Shown: positions 46,265-56,911, counted from the first letter of the stretch. The stretch is 64,000 bases of DNA from Gammaproteobacteria bacterium (GCA_027006175.1 JALTKS010000056.1:1-64000); one strand, 5' to 3'. Notes: generated by a model from the sequence alone, not told the origin. Numbers and translations: made by a program.

Positions 46265-47626
46265 TTAAACAAGAAATAAGGCTGCAAGCCCAAGGAAGGC
46301 AAGAAAGCCAACTACGTCGGTAATCGTTGTTAAGACAACACCACCACCGAGTGCTGGATCAGCACCGAGCCGCTTTAATAGCAAGGGGATTGTTGCACCG
46401 GCAAGCGCACCAGTAATGAGATTGACAATAATAGCGGCACCGATAATGACACCGAGTTGAACATTGTCAAACCAAAGAACCGTAATAATGGCAATAATCA
46501 CTGCCCAGAGAACACCATTTAGCATGCCTACGGATAGCTCTTTAACAATAAGCCGACCGGCGTTACCGACACCAATTTGTCCAAGTGCCATAGCACGTAT
46601 CACAATGGTCAGTGTTTGGCTGCCGGCAATTCCGCCCATGCTGGCAACTACTGGCATGAGGATAGCAAGGGCGACCAGTTTTTCAATAGTCGCACCGAAT
46701 AATCCAATCACCCATGAAGCAAGTAATGCGGTGATAAGGTTTGCGCCTAACCATAGTGCACGGCGGCGGGTACTGGCAACCACCGGTGCGAACATATCTT
46801 CTTCTTCACTTAAACCCGCCATACTCATTAATGAATGTTCAGCATCTTCGCGGATAACATCAATAACATCATCGATGGTGATACGACCAAGCAGTACATT
46901 GTCTTCATCAACAACAGGAGCGGAAACAAGTTCACGATGTTCAAATAAAGTAGCCACATCTTTATCGGACATATCTGCTGGAATACCTTCTTGTTCGGTA
47001 TTCATTAAATCACCGACACGCAGGCTTGGTTCGCGTGTCAAGAGATCGGTGAGAGGAACCTGGCCCAGATATTTATTGTTACGGTCAACCACATAAAGGT
47101 GATCCGTCATTGCCGGTATTTTTCCCCGGCTGCGGCGTAAGTAACGCAGTACGACATCAATGGTATTGTTAGGGCGTACAGTGATGGTATCGGTGTTCAT
47201 TAAACCACCGGCAGTGTCTTCCTCATACGAGAGGACACGCTCTAAACGATGTCTATCCTGGCTGTCCATGGATTGCAGAACTAACTGCATCACGGTATCA
47301 GGTAAGTCCTGAATAAAGTCGGCAAGGTCGTCAACCTCAAGACTTTCAGAGGCGGCAACTAATTCAGAGGTTTCCATTTGTCGAATCAGATGCTCTCGAA
47401 TATCATCGTTAACATCAAGCAGCACATCACCCTGGAGCTCAGGCTCAACCAGCTCCCAGACAAATTCACGTTTCTCTCGGGGCAGCGATTCAAGCAAGTG
47501 AGCAATTTCAGCAGCAAACAAGCCATTGAGCATCAACTGCAATTGCTGCAAAGTACCGCTTTGCAGTACTTTGCTGAATTGTTGCAGGCGTGTCAGCGTT
47601 TGTTCTTCTTGCGTATTTTCGGGCAT
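46265..47626 (-). CDS. mgtE: Magnesium transporter MgtE
   Basis: A 453-residue Mg2+ channel: N-terminal MgtE_N helical domain, tandem CBS domains (about 130-255), connecting helix and five membrane helices containing P-V-V-A-S-M-G-G-I-A-G-S-Q-T-L. The cytosolic domains close the pore when Mg2+ is high. It stands next to ptsI as in many proteobacteria with this PTS cluster. Confidence 0.95.
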   Translation of the reverse strand: MPENTQEEQTLTRLQQFSKVLQSGTLQQLQLMLNGLFAAEIAHLLESLPREKREFVWELVEPELQGDVLLDVNDDIREHLIRQMETSELVAASESLEVDDLADFIQDLPDTVMQLVLQSMDSQDRHRLERVLSYEEDTAGGLMNTDTITVRPNNTIDVVLRYLRRSRGKIPAMTDHLYVVDRNNKYLGQVPLTDLLTREPSLRVGDLMNTEQEGIPADMSDKDVATLFEHRELVSAPVVDEDNVLLGRITIDDVIDVIREDAEHSLMSMAGLSEEEDMFAPVVASTRRRALWLGANLITALLASWVIGLFGATIEKLVALAILMPVVASMGGIAGSQTLTIVIRAMALGQIGVGNAGRLIVKELSVGMLNGVLWAVIIAIITVLWFDNVQLGVIIGAAIIVNLITGALAGATIPLLLKRLGADPALGGGVVLTTITDVVGFLAFLGLAALFLV

Positions 47627-47699
47627 GCCAGAGATTCCGGTTACTGGTATTACTTATGCTGCGGACATTCTAGCCTTCAATGGCACGGCTTGCACGCGA

Positions 47700-49445
47700 T
47701 TAGGCATCAATATCGACATTCATCCCATTAACGATCTTCTCAACATCACTTTGGCGGGCACTATTGAGGGTTTTACGTGCTGGTTTTTCAAGCGGGCGGG
47801 TATCGCTGCTGTTCACCACCCGTTTTACTTCTAACAGAGCAGAAGGATGCATACTGAATTCGCGAAGGCCGAGCCCTAGCAATAAACGAGTAAAATAGGG
47901 ATCACCTGCCATCTCACCACACATGGAGATAGGAATTTTTGCCTTATTGGCAGCTCGAATCGACATATGAATGAGTTGTAACACAGCCGGATGCAAGGGT
48001 TCGTAGAGGTAGCCGACCTCATCATCAATACGGTCGATGGCAAGAGTGTATTGAATTAAATCATTGGTACCGATAGACAAGAAGTCTAGTTGTTTGGCAA
48101 ATTGGTTCGCGGCCAGTGCGGCGGCGGGTATCTCAATCATGCCACCTAAGGGGATTTCATCAGCATAGCTAATTCCCTCACGATCGAGCTCAAGCTTGGC
48201 ATCATCAATGAGTTGTTTAACCTGGTATAGCTCGGTGAGGTTCGATAGCATCGGGATCATGATACGTACCGGCCCGTATGCAGATGCCCGTAAAATAGCC
48301 CGGAGCTGTGGCATAAACATTTCTGTATCACGCAGGCAGAGTCGAACGGCCCGAAGACCTAAAGCCGGGTTTGTTCCTGCTTGTTTACTTGATGTTGTAC
48401 CATCGACTTGTTTATCGGCGCCCAAATCAAAGGTACGAATCGTGACAGGCGCCCCTTTTAGTGATTTAACTACTTTACGGTAAACGGTGAATTGTTCTTC
48501 TTCTGACGGGAAGTCATCACGGTTCATGTAAAGGAACTCGGTACGATAAAGACCAATCCCTTCTGCCGCGACTTTTCGTACCGCCGGTATATCTTCGGGT
48601 AATTCAATATTGGCATGTAGCTTGATAGCTTGCTTGTCGTGGGTGATGGCAGGTTTACCCTTTAATTCTTTTAGTTCATTGATGCGTTTCTTTTCCTGAC
48701 GCTGACGGCGGCGATAATATTTGTGGGTGTTGTCATCGGCATCAGCGAGAAGAATACCCGCACGACCATCAATAATAATCTCGTCATTTTCTTTAAGGAA
48801 ACTTCGAGCATTGTGAAGACCAACAATGGCGGGAACCCCCAGACCTCGGGCTAAAATAGAAGTATGTGAGGTGGGACCACCAAACTCGGTAACAAAGCCA
48901 GCAATACCAAAATGTTGCATTAGCACGGTATCGGCTGGACTGAGATCATCGGCAATCAAAATGGCGCCTTTAAGCCGACTATCTACATCACTGGCATGCG
49001 CGGATTCATCGAGCAATAAACCGAGGATTCGGTTAACCACATGATCGATGTCATCTTTACGTGTGCGCAGGTAAGGATCATCCATCGCATCAAAGACGTT
49101 GACGAGCATATCACGCTGTTGTTTGAGCGCCCATTCAGCATTGCATTGTTGTTGCCGGATCATGTTGATAGGTTCATCACTCAACATGGAATCCTGAATC
49201 ATGAGTAAATGAGCATCAATAAAGGAACCAATATCGGCAGGCGTATTTTCAGGAATATGTTTACGAATGGCTTTTAATTGTGCGGCAGCGGTGACCAGTG
49301 CTTTTTTTAGTCGGCTGATTTCATCTTTAACGTATTTCTTGGGAACAACATATTCAGGAATTTCAACTTGACCACGGCGTAAGATATGCGCTTTGCCGAT
49401 AGCAATGCCACGTGATACGCCAGTACCTGAAAGCACTAAACTCAT
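47700..49445 (-). CDS. ptsI: PTS enzyme I (phosphoenolpyruvate-protein phosphotransferase)
   Basis: Transfers phosphate from PEP to HPr. 581 residues; active-site His in G-G-P-T-S-H-T-S-I-L-A-R and C-terminal PEP-binding domain with M-C-G-E-M-A-G-D. No GAF domain, so it is EI rather than EI-Ntr. With HPr and an EIIA-Man it forms a relay that has no sugar permease in this window, so it is probably regulatory. Confidence 0.94.
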   Translation of the reverse strand: MSLVLSGTGVSRGIAIGKAHILRRGQVEIPEYVVPKKYVKDEISRLKKALVTAAAQLKAIRKHIPENTPADIGSFIDAHLLMIQDSMLSDEPINMIRQQQCNAEWALKQQRDMLVNVFDAMDDPYLRTRKDDIDHVVNRILGLLLDESAHASDVDSRLKGAILIADDLSPADTVLMQHFGIAGFVTEFGGPTSHTSILARGLGVPAIVGLHNARSFLKENDEIIIDGRAGILLADADDNTHKYYRRRQRQEKKRINELKELKGKPAITHDKQAIKLHANIELPEDIPAVRKVAAEGIGLYRTEFLYMNRDDFPSEEEQFTVYRKVVKSLKGAPVTIRTFDLGADKQVDGTTSSKQAGTNPALGLRAVRLCLRDTEMFMPQLRAILRASAYGPVRIMIPMLSNLTELYQVKQLIDDAKLELDREGISYADEIPLGGMIEIPAAALAANQFAKQLDFLSIGTNDLIQYTLAIDRIDDEVGYLYEPLHPAVLQLIHMSIRAANKAKIPISMCGEMAGDPYFTRLLLGLGLREFSMHPSALLEVKRVVNSSDTRPLEKPARKTLNSARQSDVEKIVNGMNVDIDA

Positions 49446-49454
49446 AGAGAACCC

Positions 49455-49724
49455 TTATTCATTTTCACCAAATCTGTTTTTCACAAGTTCGTGAAGTTTG
49501 TCGATGGCTTCAATTTCATCATTGCCATTGACGTGCAAGGTTAGTTGTGTCCCTTTTGCCGCGGCTAGCATCATAACGCCCATGATGCTTTTTCCATTTA
49601 CTTTTCGTCCTTGATTGGATAGTTCTATTTCACTGGCAAATGACGAGGCAAGCGTGACAAATTTAGCCGCAGCACGGGCATGTAAGCCCAGTTTGTTAAC
49701 GATAGTAATATCCATATCAGCCAT
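49455..49724 (-). CDS. ptsH: Phosphocarrier protein HPr
   Basis: An 89-residue HPr. Phosphorylation sites are His15 (L-G-L-H-A-R-A-A) and Ser46 in K-S-I-M-G-V-M-M-L, the site used by HprK, whose gene is two genes upstream. The ATG at 49724 has AAGGA eight bases before it; the longer frame to 49766 lies inside the EIIA gene. Overlaps the EIIA stop. Confidence 0.95.
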   Translation of the reverse strand: MADMDITIVNKLGLHARAAAKFVTLASSFASEIELSNQGRKVNGKSIMGVMMLAAAKGTQLTLHVNGNDEIEAIDKLHELVKNRFGENE

Positions 49725-50112
49725 GAGAGGCATCCTTGTTACACGTGAGCACACCATCTTGACCACCGGTCAGGGCTTTATCAACTAATTCATCTAATTC
49801 AAGTCGAGGGTAATTTAAAACACGTACTAACATAGGCAGGTTTAAACCACTTACAATACGTACATTGTCTTGTTCACGAAGGTGGCAGGCAACATTACTG
49901 GGTGTTGAGCCATACATGTCGGTGAGTACCAATGTACTATTGTTATGCTTGATAAGTTCTTCTGCCTGAGCGCGTGCCTCATCAGGGTTAGTGGTTTTAC
50001 TAATGCCGAGTACATCAATATGTAAAGGTGTCACGCCTAACATGCTATTGGCAGTCTCAACGAGAGATTGACCAATTGTATCGTGCGTGATCACCAGTAA
50101 ACTAACAGCCAT
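49717..50112 (-). CDS. PTS EIIA component, mannose family
   Basis: A 131-residue EIIA of the ManX type, phosphorylated on His10 (L-V-I-T-H). Contains T-D-M-Y-G-S-T-P-S-N. No IIB, IIC or IID genes are near, so it probably acts as a regulator. In many relatives rapZ lies between hprK and this gene; here the gap is only 25 bases. Confidence 0.93.
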   Translation of the reverse strand: MAVSLLVITHDTIGQSLVETANSMLGVTPLHIDVLGISKTTNPDEARAQAEELIKHNNSTLVLTDMYGSTPSNVACHLREQDNVRIVSGLNLPMLVRVLNYPRLELDELVDKALTGGQDGVLTCNKDASHG

Positions 50113-50137
50113 GATTGAGTTTTTCCTGAAATTTAAC

Positions 50138-51109
50138 TTATGTAATATCCGGGTTATTATTTTTTATAAATTCATGTTGACGCTGAATAAAGCTTTCTGC
50201 GGCATTATATCCCTTGTAAGAGAGAATATGGTTACGCACGGCTATTTCTACCAGTACAGCAAGGTTTCGCCCCGGTGCGACGGGAATGGTAATTTGTTCT
50301 ACATCAACACCAAGGATGTTTTGTAATTGGTGGCTGCCACGCAAACGATCAATTTGTTGTAATTGTACTTCACTCATTTCTTCTAAATGCATAATGAGCC
50401 GCAGGTATTTATTATTTTTAATCGTATTGTCACCAAACATGGCACGTATGTTTAAAATACCCAGTCCACGCACTTCGAGAAAATCTTTAAGCTGTTCGGG
50501 ACATTCACCGCTTAAGGTGTCTGGGGCAACACGCGAAAACTCGGGTGCATCATCCGCAACCAAGCGATGCCCACGACTAATAAGTTCCAACGCCAGTTCA
50601 CTTTTACCCACACCGCTTTCACCCGTGAGTAAAACACCAATACCATTTACTTCCAGGAAAACACCATGCAGCGTGATTCGGTTAGCAAGCGTGTGAGATA
50701 AATAATATTGTAAGTGGTTAACAATAAATTGACTGTTTTGTAACGATAAAAACAAAGGGATGCCAGTGCTATCTGAAAGACTGAGCATTTCTTTTGGTGC
50801 CTGAATGCTATTCGCAACAATAATACAAAGAGGGTTACCATCGAAGAGCCCTTGAATAGCAGTATTTCGTTCTGCTTTATTGAGGCTGTCGAGGTATTCA
50901 GTTTCACGGTATCCAACGACCTGAATACGATGAGGGTGAATAAAATTCATGTGTCCGACAAAAGAAACGTCAGGGACATCTTCTACTGCAAGTTGCGTAT
51001 CCTCAAACTGGATAAATCGATCTTTACCATCGCCGCCCGCAATATGATCGAGAGTGAGTTTATCTCGATGCGTCTCGAACAAATCCTTGACGGAAATGGA
51101 TGTAATCAT
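50138..51109 (-). CDS. hprK: HPr kinase/phosphorylase
   Basis: Phosphorylates and dephosphorylates HPr at Ser46. 323 residues: N-terminal domain, Walker A G-E-S-G-V-G-K-S, and the family signature E-V-R-G-L-G-I-L-N-I-R. Present in proteobacteria with incomplete PTS. Starts two bases after the ptsN stop. Confidence 0.95.
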   Translation of the reverse strand: MITSISVKDLFETHRDKLTLDHIAGGDGKDRFIQFEDTQLAVEDVPDVSFVGHMNFIHPHRIQVVGYRETEYLDSLNKAERNTAIQGLFDGNPLCIIVANSIQAPKEMLSLSDSTGIPLFLSLQNSQFIVNHLQYYLSHTLANRITLHGVFLEVNGIGVLLTGESGVGKSELALELISRGHRLVADDAPEFSRVAPDTLSGECPEQLKDFLEVRGLGILNIRAMFGDNTIKNNKYLRLIMHLEEMSEVQLQQIDRLRGSHQLQNILGVDVEQITIPVAPGRNLAVLVEIAVRNHILSYKGYNAAESFIQRQHEFIKNNNPDIT

Positions 51110-51111
51110 AA

Positions 51112-51576
51112 TTATTCAGTTGTTGCTTGCCAATGAGTAATGAGTGTATGTATTTCTTCTGCTGATGCTGCTTGTCTGAGGTTGTCACAAATTTCTTCAT
51201 TACTAAATAGATTAGCGAGTGTTGAGAGTATTTGTAAATGTTCATCGGTTGAGTCTTCTGGTACGAGTAAGCCAAAAACGAGATCAACAGGTTTGCCATC
51301 AATGGCATCAAAATCAACTGCATTTTCTAACTGTAAAAAGCAGCCAATCGATTTTCCACCCGTTTTTACTCGTCCGTGTGGAATGGCAACACCATGACCA
51401 ATGCCGGTGCTGCCAAGCCGCTCACGAGAGACCAGACTTTCAAAGATTTCATCTTCGCTCAGCTCTGGGTTTTGGGTTGTAATAAGTCCCCCTAATTTTT
51501 CCAGTACCCGCTTTTTACTGGAAACACTGGCTGCACTCTCGATACAGTCGAGTGAGAGGATATCTATAATATTCAT
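51112..51576 (-). CDS. ptsN: PTS EIIA-Ntr regulatory protein
   Basis: A 154-residue EIIA of the nitrogen PTS; phospho-His in A-I-P-H-G-R-V-K. Affects potassium, nitrogen and sigma-54-related control. Lies downstream of rpoN and hpf in the classic order. It ends just before hprK. Confidence 0.94.
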   Translation of the reverse strand: MNIIDILSLDCIESAASVSSKKRVLEKLGGLITTQNPELSEDEIFESLVSRERLGSTGIGHGVAIPHGRVKTGGKSIGCFLQLENAVDFDAIDGKPVDLVFGLLVPEDSTDEHLQILSTLANLFSNEEICDNLRQAASAEEIHTLITHWQATTE

Positions 51577-51600
51577 AAAACGCTTCTGTTCCTTAAATAT

Positions 51601-51936
51601 TTATTCTTCAACTTGTAACGGCTGATTCTTTAATCCACCCGTTGCACGGTGATGATTAGAGTCTTTTTCTTTGTGTTTTTTAATTTGACGGTCAAGTTTA
51701 TCAGTAAGACTGTCAATGGCCGCATACATGTCTTCATTCACGGCATCCGCAAATACATTGTGACCTTTAATATGAATCGTTGCTTCTGCTTTTTGACGTA
51801 GCTTTTCTACGGTTAAAATAACATGTGTGTCAGTTACATTATCAAAATGTCTTTTCAGACGTTCGAATTTAGTATTGACGTAGTTACGCATTGAGTCAGT
51901 AATTTCGATGTGGTGTCCAGTAATATCTATATTCAT
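51601..51936 (-). CDS. hpf: Ribosome hibernation promoting factor
   Basis: A 111-residue short HPF of the RaiA/YfiA family that helps make 100S ribosome dimers in stationary phase. Contains M-R-N-Y-V-N-T-K-F-E-R-L-K-R and A-A-I-D-S-L-T-D-K-L-D-R-Q-I-K-K-H. Directly after rpoN. Confidence 0.94.
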   Translation of the reverse strand: MNIDITGHHIEITDSMRNYVNTKFERLKRHFDNVTDTHVILTVEKLRQKAEATIHIKGHNVFADAVNEDMYAAIDSLTDKLDRQIKKHKEKDSNHHRATGGLKNQPLQVEE

Positions 51937-51960
51937 AAAACTCTCCTGATTTAGGCTGGC

Positions 51961-53451
51961 CTACATTAGGCGCTTACGCTCGTTAGAAGGTGGGATCGAC
52001 ATCGCTTCGCGGTATTTTGCAACAGTACGACGGGCTACATTGATACCCTGTTGTGCCAGTATTGAAGTGATCTTATTGTCACTTAATGGCTTTTTGGTTT
52101 CTTCAGCCGCAATGAGCTTTTTAATCAGTGCGCGGATTGCGGTTGAAGAACATTCTCCTCCGCTAGCCGTACTAACATGGCTAGAGAAAAAATACTTTAA
52201 TTCGAAAATTCCTCGTGGTGTGTGTAAATATTTACGAGTGGTCACGCGGGAAACAGTTGATTCATGCATTTCAACCGTTTCAGCAACATCGTGCAGAACC
52301 AGTGCTTTCATGGCTTCTTCACCATGTTCAAGAAAACCACGTTGTCGTTCAACAATGCATGTGGCGACTTTTAATAATGTTTCATTGCGGCTTTGTAAAC
52401 TTTTTATTAGCCAGCGTGCTTCCTGCAGATTATCTTTAAGATAATTATTATCTTTGCTGTTGTCAGCGCGACGAATCAGGTTGGCATAGGTGTTATTGAT
52501 ATTGAGCTTGGGAGCAACATCGGGATTGAGTTCAACTTTCCAAATGCCTTTCACTTTGCGTACATAAACATCGGGAACAATGTATTCGGCTTTTTCGCTG
52601 GAAATCTGGCTACCAGGTCGGGGGTTCAGTGATCGAATGAGGTTAATGACTTGCTGTAATTCGGGTTCAGCAAGTTTCATCTTGCGCATCAGCTGATTGT
52701 AATCATGTCCCGCGAGCAGGTCGAGGTGCTCGCTAACCAGCTTCATTGCGATTTCTCGCCATTCATTATCGGTTTCGAGCTGTGCCAGTTGTAAGTACAG
52801 GCAATCTCCCAAATCTCGTGCGGCAACACCGGGGGGATCAAAATTCTGAATTTGTCGTAGCACGGCTTCTATTTCGTCGTGCTCAAGTTCGGGTAAATCG
52901 GCAATTAAGCTTTCGTGAATATCACTGATTGGTAAGGTGAAATAACCATCTTCAGTAATGGCATCAATAATGGCGATAGCAATTTGCATATCGGTATTGC
53001 TGAAAGGGGTGAGACTCATTTGCCAGCTAAGATGCTCATGTAAGTTTTCAGAGTCACCACTACTGATATCCATCTCGCGATCATTGAAGGAACCACCACC
53101 GGAATTATTGCCATTGAGCGATTGATAGGAAGGGGGGTCGTAAATATCTTCCCATGCCGTATCAACCGGAAGATCATCAGGGATCTCTGATTGTGCCATC
53201 GCTTTATCCGTATCGGCGGCAGCAATATCTTCAGAGGCACTGGCTTTTTCTTTGATAGGGGAGTTATCAGGTGATGCGTTGACATCGGGTTCATCTGCCT
53301 CGCTGATTTCAAGCATAGGGTTGCTTTCGAGGGCATCTTGAATTTCACTACTGAGTTCTAATGAGGATAGCTGTAACAAGCGTATAGCCTGTTGCAGCTG
53401 CGGTGTCATGGTTAAACTCTGGCCCAGCTTTAGCTGGATAGACTGTTTCAT
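51961..53451 (-). CDS. rpoN: RNA polymerase sigma-54 factor
   Basis: 496 residues: Gln/Leu-rich region I ([13 protein letters not shown]), acidic region II, core-binding domain and C-terminal HTH ending in the RpoN box [11 protein letters not shown]. Sigma-54 controls genes such as nitrogen and carbon metabolism and motility. It is flanked by lptB and hpf, as usual. Confidence 0.97.
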   Translation of the reverse strand: MKQSIQLKLGQSLTMTPQLQQAIRLLQLSSLELSSEIQDALESNPMLEISEADEPDVNASPDNSPIKEKASASEDIAAADTDKAMAQSEIPDDLPVDTAWEDIYDPPSYQSLNGNNSGGGSFNDREMDISSGDSENLHEHLSWQMSLTPFSNTDMQIAIAIIDAITEDGYFTLPISDIHESLIADLPELEHDEIEAVLRQIQNFDPPGVAARDLGDCLYLQLAQLETDNEWREIAMKLVSEHLDLLAGHDYNQLMRKMKLAEPELQQVINLIRSLNPRPGSQISSEKAEYIVPDVYVRKVKGIWKVELNPDVAPKLNINNTYANLIRRADNSKDNNYLKDNLQEARWLIKSLQSRNETLLKVATCIVERQRGFLEHGEEAMKALVLHDVAETVEMHESTVSRVTTRKYLHTPRGIFELKYFFSSHVSTASGGECSSTAIRALIKKLIAAEETKKPLSDNKITSILAQQGINVARRTVAKYREAMSIPPSNERKRLM

Positions 53452-53538
53452 GAATAACTAAATCTTTCTCTAGAAACTAACAGTAAGTGTTACTTATATT
53501 CTAGCGCAAAATCTGTGCCAGTACAGGTCTATTATGTG

Positions 53539-54264
53539 TCAAAGCGTAAAATGATGACCAAGATAAACATCTTTTACTTGCTGGTTATTGAGTAAGTCTT
53601 TGGGCTTGCCTTCAGCGATGATATGACCTTCATTCATGATATAGGCACGTTCACAGACTTTAAGGGTTTCACTCACATTGTGGTCGGTTATTAACACACC
53701 GATACCGATTTCACGCAAGTGTTTGATAATAGAATTAATATCCACCACAGAGAGAGGATCAACACCGGCAAAGGGCTCATCAAGTAGAATAAAATGCGGT
53801 CGTGTCGCCAGTGCACGAGCAATTTCTACACGTCGTCGTTCACCCCCCGAGAGGCTCATACCGATGTTATGACGGATATGTGTGATGTGTAATTCCTGAA
53901 GTAATTCCTCAGTTTCTATCTCAATTTGTTCTTTAGAAATACCGGGTAAAGTTTGTAGAATTGCACGGATATTGTCTTCAACACTGAGCTTGCGAAAAAT
54001 GGACGCCTCTTGTGGCAGATAGCCAATACCTTGTATTGCCCGTTCATGCATGGGGAGTCGACTGATGGTTTTTTCACCAAGAATGACATTACCGCTGTCA
54101 GCCTGAATAAGCCCGACAATCATATAAAAACAGGTTGTCTTACCTGCGCCATTAGGACCAAGCAGCCCAACCACTTCACCGCTATTAATGTGTAACGAAG
54201 CATCGTTAACAACGACACGTGAACGGTATTGTTTGCTTAAATTTTCAGCGCGCAATGTGGTCAT
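53539..54264 (-). CDS. lptB: LPS export ATPase LptB
   Basis: ATPase of the LptB2FG extractor that moves LPS from the inner membrane to the Lpt bridge. 241 residues; Walker [10 protein letters not shown], signature L-S-G-G-E-R-R-R, Walker [13 protein letters not shown]. Overlaps lptA by four bases. The lptF/lptG genes are not in the window. Confidence 0.96.
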   Translation of the reverse strand: MTTLRAENLSKQYRSRVVVNDASLHINSGEVVGLLGPNGAGKTTCFYMIVGLIQADSGNVILGEKTISRLPMHERAIQGIGYLPQEASIFRKLSVEDNIRAILQTLPGISKEQIEIETEELLQELHITHIRHNIGMSLSGGERRRVEIARALATRPHFILLDEPFAGVDPLSVVDINSIIKHLREIGIGVLITDHNVSETLKVCERAYIMNEGHIIAEGKPKDLLNNQQVKDVYLGHHFTL

Positions 54265-54791
54265 TTTTTAGGCGATTTTTCTTTTGGTTGAATGGTGATA
54301 TGCACACGACCATTATTAGTACGCGTATTTGTTTTGCCGCTTGTCTGTTTGGCGGTGATTTTATTACGTTTTGAATCATAGATAATATGATCGCCGGTAA
54401 ATGTATCACCACCTTGAACAATTTTGCCGTTATGGCGCATGATCAAAATTTCTTTAACAGAGTCGTAAAAGAGTTCTTCGGCTTCAGCGACCACAGGAAC
54501 ACGTTTGTTGTCGGGTGTTTGTTGAAAGTGAGCCGGTTTGCCAACCGAATGCACCTTATCGAGATTTTTTTCCTTATCACGATAGACAACGACTTTGTCA
54601 CCACTGATGCGAATACTGCCGCGGGTAATGACAACATTACCTTTAAATGTATTGGTGCCTTTTTCATCATCAATATCAACACGGTCAGCTTCGATATTCA
54701 TGGGTTGATTGCTATCGGTACTCAATGCAAATACCTGCATGGGCAGTATTAGCATTGATAACAGGCCGAGCAGGAGTAAATTATTTTTCAT
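54261..54791 (-). CDS. lptA: LPS transport periplasmic protein LptA
   Basis: Forms the periplasmic bridge for LPS. 176 residues with a signal peptide ([11 protein letters not shown]) and the OstA-like beta-jellyroll with N-I-E-A-D-R-V-D-I and [11 protein letters not shown] 54791 is chosen; it overlaps the lptC end by 11 bases. Longer start at 54845 would precede the signal peptide. Confidence 0.92.
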   Translation of the reverse strand: MKNNLLLLGLLSMLILPMQVFALSTDSNQPMNIEADRVDIDDEKGTNTFKGNVVITRGSIRISGDKVVVYRDKEKNLDKVHSVGKPAHFQQTPDNKRVPVVAEAEELFYDSVKEILIMRHNGKIVQGGDTFTGDHIIYDSKRNKITAKQTSGKTNTRTNNGRVHITIQPKEKSPKK

Positions 54792-55350
54792 AGTTAACAT
54801 GCACATCATCCAATAGTTGCAGTTTACCTTCACGCACATAGGCACGCATGCCGATAGCGGTGGTTCGTCGTTTATTGCTGATCATCGTAACAGGTCGATC
54901 GGTTTCAGCGAAATCCAATTCAGGGTGGATGCGCAGTTTATCAGTAAACAATTTGACCGAGCGATTATTCGGGCCACTGAGGCGGTCAATACGCACATTA
55001 CCACTGAGTAAAATGAGTTCATTATTAGCAGCAACCCAGCCACGATCAGCTTTGATTTTCCAGGGCTTGCCATTTTCAGCAATCATGGTCATAAAAGGAT
55101 TATCTAATTCGGTACTATCATCATCAGGAAAATGCAGCATTTTGGCAGAAGTAAGAATTGAGCGAGGCTGACCTTTTTCATTCATACTGGTAATGGTGAA
55201 ATTTTCCATGAAATAATCAGGACTGTGTTTTTTCTTGGTTTTTTCGGTGTTGGAAGCATGCGTCTCTTTTTCACTGTTTTGCTGCACCCAAATAGCCAAA
55301 CCAGAAAGGCCAAGGAGTAAAATAATTATCCCGAGCAATCGCAGGTTCAT
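54781..55350 (-). CDS. lptC: LPS export protein LptC
   Basis: Inner-membrane anchored link between LptBFG and LptA. 189 residues: one N-terminal helix (L-L-G-I-I-I-L-L-L-G-L-S-G) and a beta-rich periplasmic domain. Its start overlaps the kdsC end by four bases. Confidence 0.92.
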   Translation of the reverse strand: MNLRLLGIIILLLGLSGLAIWVQQNSEKETHASNTEKTKKKHSPDYFMENFTITSMNEKGQPRSILTSAKMLHFPDDDSTELDNPFMTMIAENGKPWKIKADRGWVAANNELILLSGNVRIDRLSGPNNRSVKLFTDKLRIHPELDFAETDRPVTMISNKRRTTAIGMRAYVREGKLQLLDDVHVNYEK

Positions 55351-55871
55351 TGCAAATAGCTATCCAACTTTTCTTGCAGTACACCGCGCGCTTCCATCAA
55401 CATTTCACAGACATCGCGACCCGCGCCACGACCGCCGCAACTGGGGGTTTGCCAATGCGAATGTTTTAAGACCATTTCGTGAGCATCTTGTACCGCGATG
55501 GCCAAGCCAACTTTGACCATAACCGGCAAGTCGACAACATCATCACCCACATAGGCAACCTCACTGGCATCAATGGCTAATTTCTTTAGCAACTCCGTAA
55601 AGGCTTGGCGCTTATCAAGTTGGCCCTGGTAAACATGTTCAATGCCTAAGCTTTGCATGCGGTATTCAACGACTTTTGATGTGCGGCCAGTAATAATCGC
55701 AATTGTTACCCCTGATTGTTGTAGCATTTTCATGCCGTGTCCATCGCGTGAGTTAAAGGCTTTGTACTCAAGACCATCATCACCAAGAAACAGGCTGCCA
55801 TCAGTCAGTACGCCATCAACATCAAAAATAACTAATTTTATTTGAGCCGCACGCTCTAAAATATCTTTCAT
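55347..55871 (-). CDS. kdsC: 3-deoxy-D-manno-octulosonate 8-phosphate phosphatase
   Basis: HAD phosphatase making Kdo for LPS. 174 residues; motif I F-D-V-D-G-V-L-T-D-G, T-G-R-T-S in motif II, and V-G-D-D-V-V-D-L-P in motif IV. Follows kdsD. Confidence 0.95.
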   Translation of the reverse strand: MKDILERAAQIKLVIFDVDGVLTDGSLFLGDDGLEYKAFNSRDGHGMKMLQQSGVTIAIITGRTSKVVEYRMQSLGIEHVYQGQLDKRQAFTELLKKLAIDASEVAYVGDDVVDLPVMVKVGLAIAVQDAHEMVLKHSHWQTPSCGGRGAGRDVCEMLMEARGVLQEKLDSYLQ

Positions 55872-55883
55872 ACCCGTGTCCTT

Positions 55884-56855
55884 TTAGACTACACCCGCGC
55901 GTAACAGGTCATGCATATTCAACACGCCAATAAGTGTGTTGTCATTATCCGTGACTAATAAACCGTTAATCTTTTTCTCTTGCATTGTTAAGAGTGCTTC
56001 TTCGGCAAGTTGTTCACTTTGAATACAGGTAAATTTCGTACTCATGCATTCAGCGATAGATGTATTGTGAATATCCGCGCCACTATCAAGGGTTCGGCGT
56101 AAGTCACCATCTGTATAAATACCGCATAATTTTTGATCTTCATCCACAACTGCCGTCATGCCGAGACCTTTACGACTCATTTCTAATAAGGCTTCGCTGA
56201 GGCTGACATTGTCCTTAACCACAGGCATTTTGTCACCGGTGTGCATGACATCACTGATATGCAGTAGCAAGCGTCGTCCTAATCTGCCAGCAGGATGAGA
56301 ACGAGCAAAATCACGTTCATCGAAACCGCGTGCTTCAAGAAGCGCAATAGCCAGAGCATCGCCCATCACTAATGTAACTGTGGTGCTAGAGGTTGGCGCA
56401 AGGTTTAAAGGGCAAGCTTCTTCATCAACGCTGATATCAAGGTAACAGGTTGCCGCCTCACCGAGAGATGAACGTTGTTTGCCACATAAGGCGATGAGTG
56501 GCACACCGAGGCGCTTTATCAGTGGTAGTAAGGTAATGATTTCGTCCGTTTCACCTGAGTTGGAGACAGCGATAATGACATCATCCGCAGTGATCATACC
56601 AAAGTCGCCATGGGCGGCTTCACCGGGGTGAACAAAAAAGGCTGGGCTGCCGGTACTGGCTAAGGTGGAGGCTATTTTGCCACCAATATGGCCCGATTTG
56701 CCCATACCAATAACAATTATGCGGCCTTTGCAGTCAAGCATGGCATGACAGGCCTTATTGAAATCATCCCCAAGGCGTTCGCCGAGTGACTGTACGGCTC
56801 TTGCTTCGGCTTCGATTACTGCTAAGCCCATTTTACGTAGGGTTTCGTCATTCAT
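55884..56855 (-). CDS. kdsD: Arabinose-5-phosphate isomerase
   Basis: Converts ribulose 5-phosphate to arabinose 5-phosphate, the first step to Kdo. 323 residues: SIS domain (I-V-I-G-M-G-K-S-G-H-I) and two CBS domains at the C-terminus. ATG 56855 gives M-N-D-E-T-L-R-K; the longer frame runs into yrbG. Confidence 0.95.
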   Translation of the reverse strand: MNDETLRKMGLAVIEAEARAVQSLGERLGDDFNKACHAMLDCKGRIIVIGMGKSGHIGGKIASTLASTGSPAFFVHPGEAAHGDFGMITADDVIIAVSNSGETDEIITLLPLIKRLGVPLIALCGKQRSSLGEAATCYLDISVDEEACPLNLAPTSSTTVTLVMGDALAIALLEARGFDERDFARSHPAGRLGRRLLLHISDVMHTGDKMPVVKDNVSLSEALLEMSRKGLGMTAVVDEDQKLCGIYTDGDLRRTLDSGADIHNTSIAECMSTKFTCIQSEQLAEEALLTMQEKKINGLLVTDNDNTLIGVLNMHDLLRAGVV

Positions 56856-56911
56856 GAGGTGTCTGGCTGTTATTCTGTTCGTTATTGTTCTAATGGGTCG
56901 AGTATAGCACT

